Shown: positions 1 to 6,033, counted from the stretch's first letter. The stretch: 9,742 nucleotides of DNA from Nitrososphaeraceae archaeon (GCA_030038695.1 JASHSN010000270.1:1-9742), one strand, 5' to 3'. Numbers and translations are program-made. Notes: generated from the letters alone by a model not told the origin.

Positions 1-1
1 T

Positions 2-491
2 TTTGAGAAAGTCATTCGACAAAGGAAAATGATAAGAGAATACATTACCAATAAGCAAATTCCTGGAGAATTGATTATGAGGTTAATCAAAAATGCTCAT
101 AGAGCTCCAAGTGCAGGTCATACTCAGGTACAAGAATTTATCATAGTAAAAGACAGTGTAACCAAGAAGAAGTTAAGAAAGGTAGCTGTCAATCAAGAAT
201 ATGTTGAACTAGCACCAGTATTGATAATAGTTTGCTCAAATACATCACGGTCTACCAATCGCTATGGTATGCGTAGAGAATTTTACAGTATTATAGATGG
301 CGCTTTTGCTTCAATGATTATCCTACTTTCAGCTGTAAATGAAGGAATCGGATGACAAAGTAGCACAAATTCTTGAGCTTCCAAAACATGTTAAACCGGT
401 AGGTATCATATGTCTAGGATATCCCGCAGAGACGCCTGAAAAACTATCCAGAATCGATATAAGTAGACTTGTGCATTTTGAAAAATGGTAG
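2..491 (+). pseudogene. Nitroreductase family protein, 5'-partial and frameshifted
   Basis: Enzymes of this family bind FMN and use NAD(P)H to reduce nitro compounds, quinones or flavins. The frame is already open at the window edge and reads FEKVIRQRKMIREY, the usual nitroreductase N-terminus, so the true start lies outside. The APSAGHTQVQEFIIV stretch (about 99-143) matches the family's flavin-binding segment. GAFASMIILLSAVNEGIG (about 299-352) then runs into TGA at 353-355. The family C-terminus (DDKVAQILELP, then PVGIICLGYP, ending LVHFEKW) resumes in another frame from 351 to the TAG at 489-491. The motif expected between the parts, roughly ACFVGAF, is missing, so the lesion is a deletion of some 20-30 bases rather than a single-base slip. 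The family call is strong; loss of function is an inference from the missing core and frameshift. Confidence 0.85.
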
Positions 492-604
492 TAAAGAGGA
501 TAAGAGACAATTGCGAGTTTTATTACTATAATGTGATACCTCTATGTAGCAGATTCAATGACATAACTGACTAGTTTATTCAAGGCAACAGGTAAAGCGG
601 GTCC

Positions 605-621
605 GATTGCAATCTGCAATC
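605..621. repeat. Short inverted repeat, GATTGCA-ATC-TGCAATC
   Basis: Two perfect 7-bp arms flank three bases. It could be a small hairpin or a binding site. No gene starts or ends close by, so no role is assigned. Confidence 0.4.
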
Positions 622-1006
622 ATATGTTGCTAGTACTTTTACGATCGCAGATAACTAGCACATTGAAGAAAATAGTAATTTTCCGATCGATAGGTTTATA
701 GCTGTGTAATACTATATCCAGTATCAGTCTGGCAAGTACTACATATAGTGATAAGACCACAGAATCCTAAGGGGCAGGTCCGGCCACTGCTTTGCAAGAG
801 GATGGCCTAGTAAGGAATGACACAATTCTTGAATATCATACGCTTACGTACTTTTTAGTCAGCTACCGTATTTAGAATGTAGAATTGAGTATATTCCCCA
901 TCTGCCCTCAGGATATAACTAAACCAATTAGCATAAATTTTCTATGTGAATGGATATAGGATATATACCCTAAATAGATCATCTTCATATGGGATGTAAC
1001 GCGAAG

Positions 1007-1014
1007 AATATAAT
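1007..1014 (+). promoter_or_regulatory. TATA-box candidate for the zinc-ribbon gene
   Basis: AATATAAT is centred about 26 bp before the ATG at 1036 and 35 bp before the in-frame ATG at 1045. Either start would give a leaderless or nearly leaderless transcript. Confidence 0.4.
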
Positions 1015-1035
1015 GGAAAAAGTGTCACGCGCTGC

Positions 1036-1239
1036 ATGATAAAAATGATATACGATGTCATAATAAATAAAAAACTATATCATGAACCTCAGAATATTGC
1101 TTCCACAACTAATTTCTTATTATGTAAATCTTGCTTCTGGTGTGCATCGCTGCTTAATAAGAGACCTTCTGTTGACGTATGTCCATCTTGTATGAATTAC
1201 AAACTAAAATCGATCCCAATATCATCAGACTATATATAA
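1036..1239 (+). CDS. Small zinc-ribbon protein
   Basis: This 67-residue protein has Cys30-x2-Cys33-x2-Cys36 and Cys49-x2-Cys52, so two CxxC knuckles can hold one zinc in a ribbon fold. The block LCKSCFWCAS followed by CPSC and then S/M-I-P-I-S resembles small zinc-ribbon proteins I associate with thaumarchaea; their role is unknown, and protein or nucleic-acid contacts are the usual guess. ATG 1036 is used; ATG 1045 (residue 4) is an alternative. The stop falls where relatives often continue with a short D/N-Y-D-x-K-x-G-V-T-L-E-F tail. Here NYDGK (1238-1252) and VTLEFR (1255-1272) are both present downstream, but in different frames and beyond the stop, so the C-terminus may be damaged. The protein class is fairly sure; the tail damage rests on memory of the family. 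Confidence 0.65.
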   Translation: MIKMIYDVIINKKLYHEPQNIASTTNFLLCKSCFWCASLLNKRPSVDVCPSCMNYKLKSIPISSDYI

Positions 1240-1355
1240 TTATGATGGAAAACAGTCACATTGGAGTTTAGAACAGCTTGATATTTCGAACTTATCCGAG
1301 ATATCAGAAGCACATTATGCTACAATTAGCCTACAGCAAACAATAGCGCTAGGTT

Positions 1356-1371
1356 GTTGGGAGTTCCCAAC
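1356..1371. repeat. Perfect dyad GTTGGGA-GT-TCCCAAC
   Basis: Two 7-bp arms are separated by two bases. The dyad lies about 60 bp before the TATA candidate of the LEA-like gene and about 115 bp after the zinc-ribbon stop. It could be an activator or repressor site, or a small RNA hairpin. Confidence 0.4.
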
Positions 1372-1429
1372 GCTGCAGCAATCATATTATTAGCTGGTTC
1401 TGAGTGCACGGTGCCTTCACTAGTCTATC

Positions 1430-1438
1430 TTTTTAAGT
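1430..1438 (+). promoter_or_regulatory. TATA-box candidate for the LEA-like gene
   Basis: TTTTTAAGT is centred about 32 bp before ATG 1466, placing transcription start a few bases before the start codon. Confidence 0.5.
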
Positions 1439-1465
1439 ATGTCCTTGTCTATATGAAACAGCAGG

Positions 1466-2059
1466 ATGTCCACATTAGAAAAAAACAACGACGACGAGGA
1501 AAAATTAAACCCCGAAGAGGTCGCTAAAAAGGTGAAAGATGTAGCAAAAATCATTCGTGAAACATCTTCTACTGCGAGAGAAACAGTAAGAACATTTCAT
1601 GAGAGTGGAGCTATATCGGAACTTGCAGGGGCCATACAGGAAGCTGCAGACGCAACAAAAGATACTGCGACTGAAATTAGAGATACAGCTAAGGAAGTCA
1701 GAGATAGTCATGTAGCAGCCGATACAGCTCGTGCAGTTGAAGAAGCAGCCACGACTGCAGGTCAAACGGTACAGGCAGTACAAGATACAGCCAGACAGAT
1801 TCCCAAGGCAGCACCTAAAACAATCAAGTCCGTAAGCAAAGCAGTAGATGCTAATGCACGCCAAGCGAAAAACAAGGTCAAGAAATCGGTTGCTAAGACA
1901 GGCAAAGCAGTAGATGCTAATGCACGCCAAGCGAAAAACAAGGTCAAGAAATCGGTTGCTAAGACAAGGGTTGAAGCTAAGAAGATTACAGGAAAAGCAA
2001 GGACACAGATGAATAAGAACAAAAGAGGTTCAACGCGATCTAAAAAAACGGTAAGATAA
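1466..2059 (+). CDS. LEA-like helical protein with histone-H1-like basic tail
   Basis: This 197-residue protein has no signal peptide or membrane segment and no cysteine. Residues 1-20 are acidic. Residues about 20-110 are a charged, Ala/Thr-rich amphipathic helix built of recurring TAxExR/DTAxEx units (STARETVRTF, KDTATEIRDTAKEVRD, VQDTARQ), like group-3 LEA or apolipoprotein-type repeats. From residue 112 it turns strongly basic, and a 22-residue unit (KAVDANARQAKNKVKKSVAK) occurs twice in tandem at 124-145 and 146-167. The tail ends KKITGKARTQMNKNKRGST and is almost free of acidic residues. LEA-type proteins protect cells during drying or stress; a lysine-rich tail suggests binding to DNA, RNA or an acidic surface. 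Both roles are inferences from composition. The start is supported by the TATA candidate at 1430-1438. Confidence 0.75.
   Translation: MSTLEKNNDDEEKLNPEEVAKKVKDVAKIIRETSSTARETVRTFHESGAISELAGAIQEAADATKDTATEIRDTAKEVRDSHVAADTARAVEEAATTAGQTVQAVQDTARQIPKAAPKTIKSVSKAVDANARQAKNKVKKSVAKTGKAVDANARQAKNKVKKSVAKTRVEAKKITGKARTQMNKNKRGSTRSKKTVR
1836..1966 (+). repeat. Exact 65-bp tandem duplication within the LEA-like gene
   Basis: Bases 1836-1900 and 1902-1966 are identical, with a period of 66 bp, so the frame is kept and 22 codons are repeated. Identity extends to third codon positions, which points to a recent duplication rather than an old repeat held by selection on protein alone. Confidence 0.9.
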
Positions 2060-2422
2060 TCTGCTTAAAACAGACAATCGTAACTTGTCCAAATACCTGA
2101 CTACTTGGAAGCCTAGCCGTGTGAAATACAAAAGCAGCGTGTCGCAGCTATCTTAGCAAGGCCTCCGCATAGTCGGATGTCAACATTGGCAGTACTTATA
2201 GATTAATTGTAGTTCATATGTATTTATCTAGTTGTCCTTCTTTGTCTAGATCTTAATTCACTTATTATCTTCTGTAAGAATCTTAATAGGAGCAATACGA
2301 GAACAACATTATTACAATATTATTATCGTATATTAACTAATTAAATTACTACTGCTCGAAAACATGTGCACTTTACAGCTTCAATTCAAGAAAGTACCAA
2401 TTGCTTGAACATAATTCTGTTT
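2060..2422. other. Spacer between convergent genes
   Basis: This region follows the plus-strand LEA-like gene and the end of the minus-strand ribbon-helix-helix gene. It is AT-rich with stops in every frame. A minus-strand open run of about 30 codons (about 2237-2335) lacks a good start and promoter and is not called. No clear T-tract terminator was seen for either gene. Confidence 0.5.
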
Positions 2423-2593
2423 TTATCTCTTCTTAATGTCTTTAATATATAGCCTCATTGATTCTATGATGAGAGCAGTTACGGTCGTTTTCATATCTAT
2501 AGCCAAATGTTTGAAATCATCAAGCAGATCTGTAGGAACCTTCATAGTGGTTTTAGTTTCATCATCTTCTATTATAGTTTCATCCTTTTCCAT
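2423..2593 (-). CDS. Ribbon-helix-helix (CopG/Arc-type) DNA-binding protein
   Basis: The protein has 56 residues. After an acidic N-terminus (residues 1-13, EKDETIIEDDET) comes the typical ribbon-helix-helix order. TKTTMKVPTDLLDDF forms the beta strand that enters the DNA major groove, followed by helix A (LLDDFKHLAIDMK). The T-T-V-T-ALIIESMRLYI segment gives the turn and helix B, and KDIKKR closes the protein. Such proteins bind DNA as dimers, often repress their own promoter and are often the antitoxin half of toxin-antitoxin pairs, but no partner gene abuts this one. It is divergent from the winged-helix gene at 2760. ATG 2593 is favoured because a TATA candidate lies about 32 bp upstream. 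The plus-strand frame opposite is Ser/Val/Ile-rich and is taken as its shadow. Confidence 0.75.
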   Translation of the reverse strand: MEKDETIIEDDETKTTMKVPTDLLDDFKHLAIDMKTTVTALIIESMRLYIKDIKKR

Positions 2594-2618
2594 ATGCAAC
2601 GTTTGTATGTATGCACGC

Positions 2619-2632
2619 TTATATTTATTTAT
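2619..2632 (-). promoter_or_regulatory. TATA-box candidate for the ribbon-helix-helix gene
   Basis: Read on the minus strand this is TAAATAAATATAAG, centred about 32 bp before the ATG. It implies a nearly leaderless transcript. Its upstream edge overlaps the dyad at 2630-2643. Confidence 0.5.
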
Positions 2633-2643
2633 GTCCTGACATA
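2630..2643. promoter_or_regulatory. Operator-like dyad TATGTC-CT-GACATA
   Basis: Perfect 6-bp arms flank two bases, directly at the upstream edge of the ribbon-helix-helix TATA box. An autorepressor would be expected to bind here. Related TATGT/ACAT steps recur at about 2673-2688, including the palindrome ATGTACAT at 2681-2688, in the spacer shared with the winged-helix gene. The assignment to this regulator is an inference. Confidence 0.45.
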
Positions 2644-2729
2644 TGGGTTATCGTCATGAAGATATGCAAATTATATGTATATGTACATTTATTTACACTT
2701 AAGCATATAACCGTCCCGCCATATAGGAG

Positions 2730-2743
2730 TATACATTTATATA
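2730..2743 (+). promoter_or_regulatory. TATA-box candidate for the winged-helix gene
   Basis: The AT-rich GTATACATTTATAT stretch lies about 17-30 bp before ATG 2760, so transcription would begin at or next to the start codon. Confidence 0.4.
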
Positions 2744-2759
2744 TGCTATACGCCTGGTT

Positions 2760-3056
2760 ATGGGCATAAAGTATCGAGATAAAAACGAGATCATGGCGCA
2801 AATCCTTGAAAGTGCAAACGGTAATAGGATTAGATTAACGAAAATAATGTATGACGTATATCTTTCTCATGCCATGACTAGGGATTATCTGGTACTTCTT
2901 ATAAAAAAAGGTCTGATAGAATATCTGGATGGAGAAAGAACATTCAAGACCACCGAGAAAGGCATGAATTTCCTGCGTATTCATAATAGTCTACAAGAGT
3001 TAAGGCCGCTTACTACAATAGCGAAGAGTAGGGAAGGGAGGATTTCCTTTCTTTGA
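2760..3056 (+). CDS. Small winged-helix transcriptional regulator
   Basis: This 98-residue protein matches the short archaeal winged-helix family that opens with YRxxxEIxxxILE. Residues 5-18 give YRDKNEIMAQILES and the first helix. LTKIMYDVYLSHAMTRDYL (26-44) is the helix-turn-helix. LIKKGLIEYLDGERTFKTTEKG (47-68) is the end of the recognition helix and the two-stranded wing, and FLRIHNSLQELRPL starts a C-terminal helix that usually mediates dimer contacts. The conserved N-terminal YRDKNEI supports ATG 2760 over the ATG at 2793. Such proteins are numerous in thaumarchaea and mostly uncharacterised; the target is unknown. It is divergent from the ribbon-helix-helix gene, so the two may cross-regulate through the shared 166-bp spacer. 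Confidence 0.85.
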   Translation: MGIKYRDKNEIMAQILESANGNRIRLTKIMYDVYLSHAMTRDYLVLLIKKGLIEYLDGERTFKTTEKGMNFLRIHNSLQELRPLTTIAKSREGRISFL

Positions 3057-3406
3057 ACGCTAAACTTGATAAACCGATTTTGCCCATCACCGATTTAGCT
3101 TAGAAGTGTCATCTATGTGTTGGCCGACAGAGATAGAATTCCAGCGGGCTCACACATTTCAATGCATATATGATAGAGTTTTTCTAGTTTATTCGTCGTC
3201 CATTCAACAGTAAATAATTACATTGGCATAGAGTTGTAACTACAAAAGATTTAGAATAACCGTGAATTACTATTTATTGAAGGCAGTTACATAATCATCC
3301 CTACGAGTTCTACGAACGATAAGATAACATAGAAAAAATAACTGGTGCAGTATAAGAATGTCAGGAAGATGGTATTAAGACATATCCGTGACACATGACT
3401 TGAGAT
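3057..3406. other. Spacer between convergent genes with one possible decayed small gene
   Basis: Plus-strand frames are closed. Just after the winged-helix gene the sequence is pyrimidine-rich (3041-3055), but there is no long T-run. On the minus strand 3113-3229 holds a possible broken small gene, listed separately. An A6 run at 3333-3338 is a T6 tract on the minus strand about 70 bp past the stop of the exported-protein gene and may help end its transcript. Confidence 0.45.
3113..3229 (-). pseudogene. Possible small gene with an early stop
   Basis: On the minus strand an ATG at 3229 gives M-P-M, then TAA at 3218-3220, then an uninterrupted protein-like run of 34 residues (LFTVEWTTNK, EKLYHICIEM, CEPAGILSLS) to TAG at 3113-3115. 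One base change at codon 4 would restore a 38-residue protein. The composition is protein-like (charged helix, two cysteines six residues apart), but I recognise no family, so chance remains possible. Confidence 0.25.
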
Positions 3407-3835
3407 CTATAATCTCAACATCATCACGTTGGGCGTATTACCACTCCTGCAGATGACTGCCTCTAGTGAACAATTATATGAGTTGTTTATCGAGCTGATC
3501 ATCAGTTTTAACATACCTAGCGTATGGTTCACGATTTTATCTATTATGCCTTTTTCTTGTAGCGTAGGGTAATAATCACTTATTTTGTCTATGTTAGAGG
3601 TCCCTGACTGCTTTACAGCCTTGTTATTATCATCTAATCCCGTGACAGCCGCATCATTGGCTTTAGAAGAATTTGTAATAGAATTGACCACTAATAGTTC
3701 TGGTGATTGTGGTGGTACATGTTGTGCAAAAGCTATTTGGAAAGCATTTATAAAAACAAGAAAAACTAACAAAACAACAACTGACAACAGCGTTAGAGCT
3801 GTCCAAGGATTTGAGGAAAAGATCAACTCTCGCAT
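3407..3835 (-). CDS. Small exported protein of unknown function
   Basis: The protein has 142 residues. Residues 1-37 form a long signal sequence: a short N-region MRELIFSSNPW, a strongly hydrophobic core about 13-36, and AFA-Q as the likely cleavage point. If uncleaved it would be a membrane anchor. The mature part is polar and Asn/Ser-rich (NSITNSSKAND, SSINNSYNCS), with several N-x-S/T sites and a possible disulfide pair Cys122/Cys129. I recognise no domain. The start is supported by a TATA candidate about 32 bp upstream. The gene stands alone, head to head with a long empty spacer. A plus-strand frame opposite (3585-3944) lacks such features and is taken as its shadow. Confidence 0.65.
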   Translation of the reverse strand: MRELIFSSNPWTALTLLSVVVLLVFLVFINAFQIAFAQHVPPQSPELLVVNSITNSSKANDAAVTGLDDNNKAVKQSGTSNIDKISDYYPTLQEKGIIDKIVNHTLGMLKLMISSINNSYNCSLEAVICRSGNTPNVMMLRL

Positions 3836-3863
3836 GTACCTTCAGCAAAATAATCTATGTATG

Positions 3864-3871
3864 CTATATTT
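3864..3871 (-). promoter_or_regulatory. TATA-box candidate for the exported-protein gene
   Basis: Read on the minus strand it is AAATATAG, centred about 32 bp before the ATG at 3835. Confidence 0.5.
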
Positions 3872-3944
3872 GAGATGCTTCACAACAACTGATTACAATC
3901 TAGGAGAATGTGTTGATATATTGAAATACTATGACGGTCGATGA

Positions 3945-4315
3945 GTAGATAGCTGTCACAGGTCTATCATATATAAGCAAACGGGGGGATTGTTCTAGGC
4001 GATCGGGTATATCAGATAGATACAAGTAGGTGTCACGTCATATATATCGATGGTTGAAGAGCCAAAATCGCTAACAATTGACCTTAGATTTGAGACATAT
4101 TCCAGTCTCATTCATTCTTAAATTGGTAAGTTACATGTTTGTAGGCAACGTAGTTACCTGTTTGTAACTTCCTGAGTTATATAGTGCAATATAAAACCTG
4201 TGGCATGGATATGTAGATATAGTTTTAGAACTTTGCTGCCTATTTTCCTAAACTTGATACATGTACGGTGTGAGATTCTGAGTCAGAGAAAGGGAGACTG
4301 ACAACATGTGTTTTA
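3945..4315. other. Long spacer with a repeat cluster
   Basis: I see no convincing gene. A 23-codon plus-strand run (ATG 4050, MVEEPKSLTIDLRFETYSSL) is too short and lacks a well-placed promoter. A pair of near-identical 15-bp direct repeats inside an inverted repeat occurs at 4128-4170. No RNA gene was recognised. Confidence 0.5.
4128..4170. repeat. Direct repeats nested in an inverted repeat
   Basis: GTTACATGTTTGTAG (4130-4144) and GTTACCTGTTTGTAA (4153-4167) differ at two positions, with start points 23 bp apart. In addition AAGTTAC (4128-4134) and GTAACTT (4164-4170) are perfect inverted arms. Two copies about two helical turns apart suit a regulator binding cooperatively, but no promoter is adjacent. 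Confidence 0.45.
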
Positions 4316-4474
4316 TTACTTCGATATGTGTGCCGTAATCCTAGTCGCGTTAAAATAGTAGATTTTGTCTGTTTCATCAGTTGTAATAAGTATTACATCA
4401 TTTACCCTAATTCCTTTAATATCGATCGTGTATTGCAAAAATTCTGTTATCACAGGCATGTTTGATAAATACAT
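4316..4474 (-). CDS. Hypothetical 52-residue protein
   Basis: A minus-strand frame from ATG 4474 to TAA at 4316-4318 encodes a soluble mixed alpha/beta peptide (MPVITEFLQYTIDIKGIRVN, then DVILITTDETDKIYYF, ending ATRITAHISK). Alternation of hydrophobic and polar residues (DVILITTDE, KIYYFNATRI) suggests two beta strands around a turn. A TATA candidate (CTTTAAAG, 4510-4517) lies about 39 bp upstream, leaving a leader of roughly 10-15 bases. ATG 4459 (residue 6) is an alternative start. I do not recognise the family. Its call rests on protein-like composition plus promoter, so it is moderate. Confidence 0.45.
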   Translation of the reverse strand: MYLSNMPVITEFLQYTIDIKGIRVNDVILITTDETDKIYYFNATRITAHISK

Positions 4475-4509
4475 GGAATATCTACATCATAGTGGCTTCG
4501 GGGTATTGA

Positions 4510-4517
4510 CTTTAAAG
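4510..4517 (-). promoter_or_regulatory. TATA-box candidate for the 52-residue gene
   Basis: CTTTAAAG is close to the archaeal box A consensus and is palindromic, so it could also serve plus-strand transcription toward the unclear frames at 4528-4795. Confidence 0.35.
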
Positions 4518-4527
4518 TAGATCGGGT

Positions 4528-4795
4528 ATGATACAAATAATAATATTTTCTACCTAGAGATTTTGTGAGACTAGCACTGTTAGTAGTACTAACAATACTG
4601 CTACTTCCTCAAATATATCAAATACCCCTTTTACGTAATCCGTTAACAAAGTTTATGTTGGTGTTTTTGAATGTAAAACAGCAAAACGAAATGATCCATA
4701 GATCATTAGTAGACAAATCTCTTACGATGGGCGATCAATCACGGAAAATTTCGTTGTTAATGTACATATATAATCATCAATTATATGTGATATAG
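4528..4795 (+). pseudogene. Unclear, possibly decayed exported-protein gene upstream of pstC
   Basis: Two readings compete. A GTG at 4565 opens 76 codons to TAA/TAG at 4795 with a hydrophobic start (LALLVVLTILLLP) but no recognisable mature protein. The frame of ATG 4528 has in-frame stops near 4555 and downstream, yet carries a Thr/Ser/Asn-rich linker (TSTVSSTNNTATSSN) and then VNKVYVGVFECKT and ISYDGRSITENFVVNVHI, which look more like a real exported protein. A remnant with several nonsense mutations is plausible. It is not recognisable as the phosphate-binding protein PstS. Low confidence in either reading. Confidence 0.25.
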
Positions 4796-4883
4796 CAACT
4801 ACCTAAAAACTTGGTTTAGCTCAAATAAAAGCGAGGGGCACTAGTTCCAATCTCTGTTGAGATAATGACATGTATTGATTACT

Positions 4884-4906
4884 ATATAGAAGATTTAGTT
4901 CTATAT
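4884..4906. promoter_or_regulatory. Promoter region of pstCA with operator-like dyad
   Basis: ATATAGAA (4884-4891) and TTCTATAT (4899-4906) are perfect 8-bp arms around 7 bases. The right arm includes a TATA-like CTATAT about 45 bp before the pstC ATG; a second AT-rich box (CTAAAATA, 4924-4931) lies nearer, about 21 bp before it. A dyad across a TATA box suits a repressor that blocks initiation. Control by phosphate is an inference from the genes downstream. Confidence 0.45.
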
Positions 4907-4948
4907 CCTTCTTGTAAGTAATTCTAAAATAATCTAGATATTCTCTCT

Positions 4949-5980
4949 ATGCTTGTAAAGAGGGGCATTATTATCCTTACAGAATCTCGTGAAAAGCGTA
5001 ACAAGAAGTTGTCTGCTTTCTTCCTTCATGGAAAACGAAGAGGAGACAAGATTTTTTATATTGTTGCTATAGGGGCTGCTGCTTATACCCTTCTAATGCT
5101 TGCACTAATATTGTATGCAGTAGGAAGCGGTTCTGAAAAAATATTTTCGTATGAAGGTTTTAAATTTTTTACGAGTACTGACTGGAACTCGGTAGAAGGT
5201 CGTGAATCTTTTGGAGCTTTGCCATATATCATTGGAACGCTGGTTAGTTCTGCAGTAGCTCTAGGTATCGGAGTTCCTCTCAGCTTAGGAATTGCTATAT
5301 TTCTTTCTGAAATGTCTTCATCGAAGATCCTGTCGAAAATTAGTGGTCCATTATCTTTTGTTATAGAATTGTTGGCTGCTGTACCGAGCATAATATATGG
5401 TTTATGGGCATTGTTTGTTTTCAGATTTTGGATTCTCAATTTAATTGAAATGCCTCTCTACAACGCCTTTGGACAGTATATCCCATTTTTTGGTGTAACT
5501 CCATTTGGTCTTGATTGGTTTACAGCTGGCATAGTTCTGGCGATTATGATTATTCCTATTGTATCTTCAATATGCCGAGAAGTCATGAAAGCCGTTCCAG
5601 ACTCTCAAAGAGAAGCTGCATATAGTTTGGGAGCAACAAGATGGGAAACAGTCAGGATTGCGATTTTTCCTTATGCAAAGTCAGGAATACTAGGGGCGAT
5701 ACTGATGGGATTGGGAAGGGCAATAGGAGAAACAATGCTCGTGACTTTGGTCATTGGAAATGCGATTGGGGCATCAGCTATCCCCACTTCCCTTTTCTCT
5801 CCGAGTCAAACGTTATCAAGTTTGATCGCAAACGAATTCAACGAGGCATCTTCCGATCTTCATCTATCTGCTTTGATCGGTTTGGGAGCAGTTCTGCTTA
5901 TGTTAACTATGGCGATCTTAATTGGAGCACGACTATTAGTTGCGAGAATGGTGAAAGTCAGCCCAGGAGCGAGGGAGTAA
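4949..5980 (+). CDS. pstC: Phosphate ABC transporter permease PstC
   Basis: PstC and PstA form the membrane channel of the high-affinity phosphate importer PstSCAB. The protein has 343 residues, a normal length allowing for a cytoplasmic N-terminus (1-34, rich in Lys/Arg). Six hydrophobic segments lie at about 35-58, 92-119, 133-160, 190-208, 245-272 and 305-332. The region after the first holds the family's periplasmic FTSTDWNSVEGRESFGALPY, and GIGVPLSLGIAIFLSEM, ELLAAVPSIIYGLWALFVF and IGETMLVTLVIGNA are typical PstC signatures. The cytoplasmic EAA loop that docks on the ATPase is REAAYSLGATRWETVRIAIF (221-240). ATG 4949 is the only ATG before the first helix. It is the first gene of a two-gene operon with pstA; no pstS lies upstream. 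Confidence 0.95.
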   Translation: MLVKRGIIILTESREKRNKKLSAFFLHGKRRGDKIFYIVAIGAAAYTLLMLALILYAVGSGSEKIFSYEGFKFFTSTDWNSVEGRESFGALPYIIGTLVSSAVALGIGVPLSLGIAIFLSEMSSSKILSKISGPLSFVIELLAAVPSIIYGLWALFVFRFWILNLIEMPLYNAFGQYIPFFGVTPFGLDWFTAGIVLAIMIIPIVSSICREVMKAVPDSQREAAYSLGATRWETVRIAIFPYAKSGILGAILMGLGRAIGETMLVTLVIGNAIGASAIPTSLFSPSQTLSSLIANEFNEASSDLHLSALIGLGAVLLMLTMAILIGARLLVARMVKVSPGARE

Positions 5981-6033
5981 AAGAGAATTTGGAAGATTCC
6001 AAAACCAACTACGGAAAGGAAACGCTTCGTGAG

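Larger units (their letters stand above)
492..1035. other. Long spacer without a recognisable gene
   Basis: All six frames are broken by frequent stops. The longest open run on the plus strand (about 565-700) has no start codon near its beginning and no promoter, and I do not consider it coding. A 7-bp inverted repeat with a 3-base gap lies at 605-621. A TATA-like stretch at 1007-1014 probably serves the next gene. No tRNA-like cloverleaf or T-loop motif was seen. Confidence 0.6.

Noticed and set aside
760..850. GC-rich patch considered as a possible tRNA or small RNA
   Set aside because: No GTTCRANNC T-loop, no acceptor-stem pairing and no anticodon arm could be found.
1505..2022. Two long minus-strand frames opposite the LEA-like gene
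   Set aside because: Cys/Phe/Leu-rich or Leu/Ala-rich low-complexity translations that mirror the repeats of the plus-strand gene; no promoter.
2436..2639. Plus-strand 67-codon frame rich in Ser, Val and Ile
   Set aside because: It lies antisense to the ribbon-helix-helix gene, which has a recognisable fold and a TATA box; this frame is its shadow.
3663..3848. Minus-strand 61-codon frame overlapping the exported protein
   Set aside because: Cys/Phe-rich translation in another frame of a better-supported gene.
3585..3944. Plus-strand 119-codon frame
   Set aside because: Opposite the exported protein gene, which has a clear signal peptide and promoter; this frame has neither.
5083..5439. Minus-strand frame inside pstC
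   Set aside because: Antisense shadow of a strongly supported membrane protein.
5641..6033. Upstream extension of the pstA frame
   Set aside because: These codons are an out-of-frame reading of pstC; the PstA family begins near ATG 6034 (or TTG 5989).
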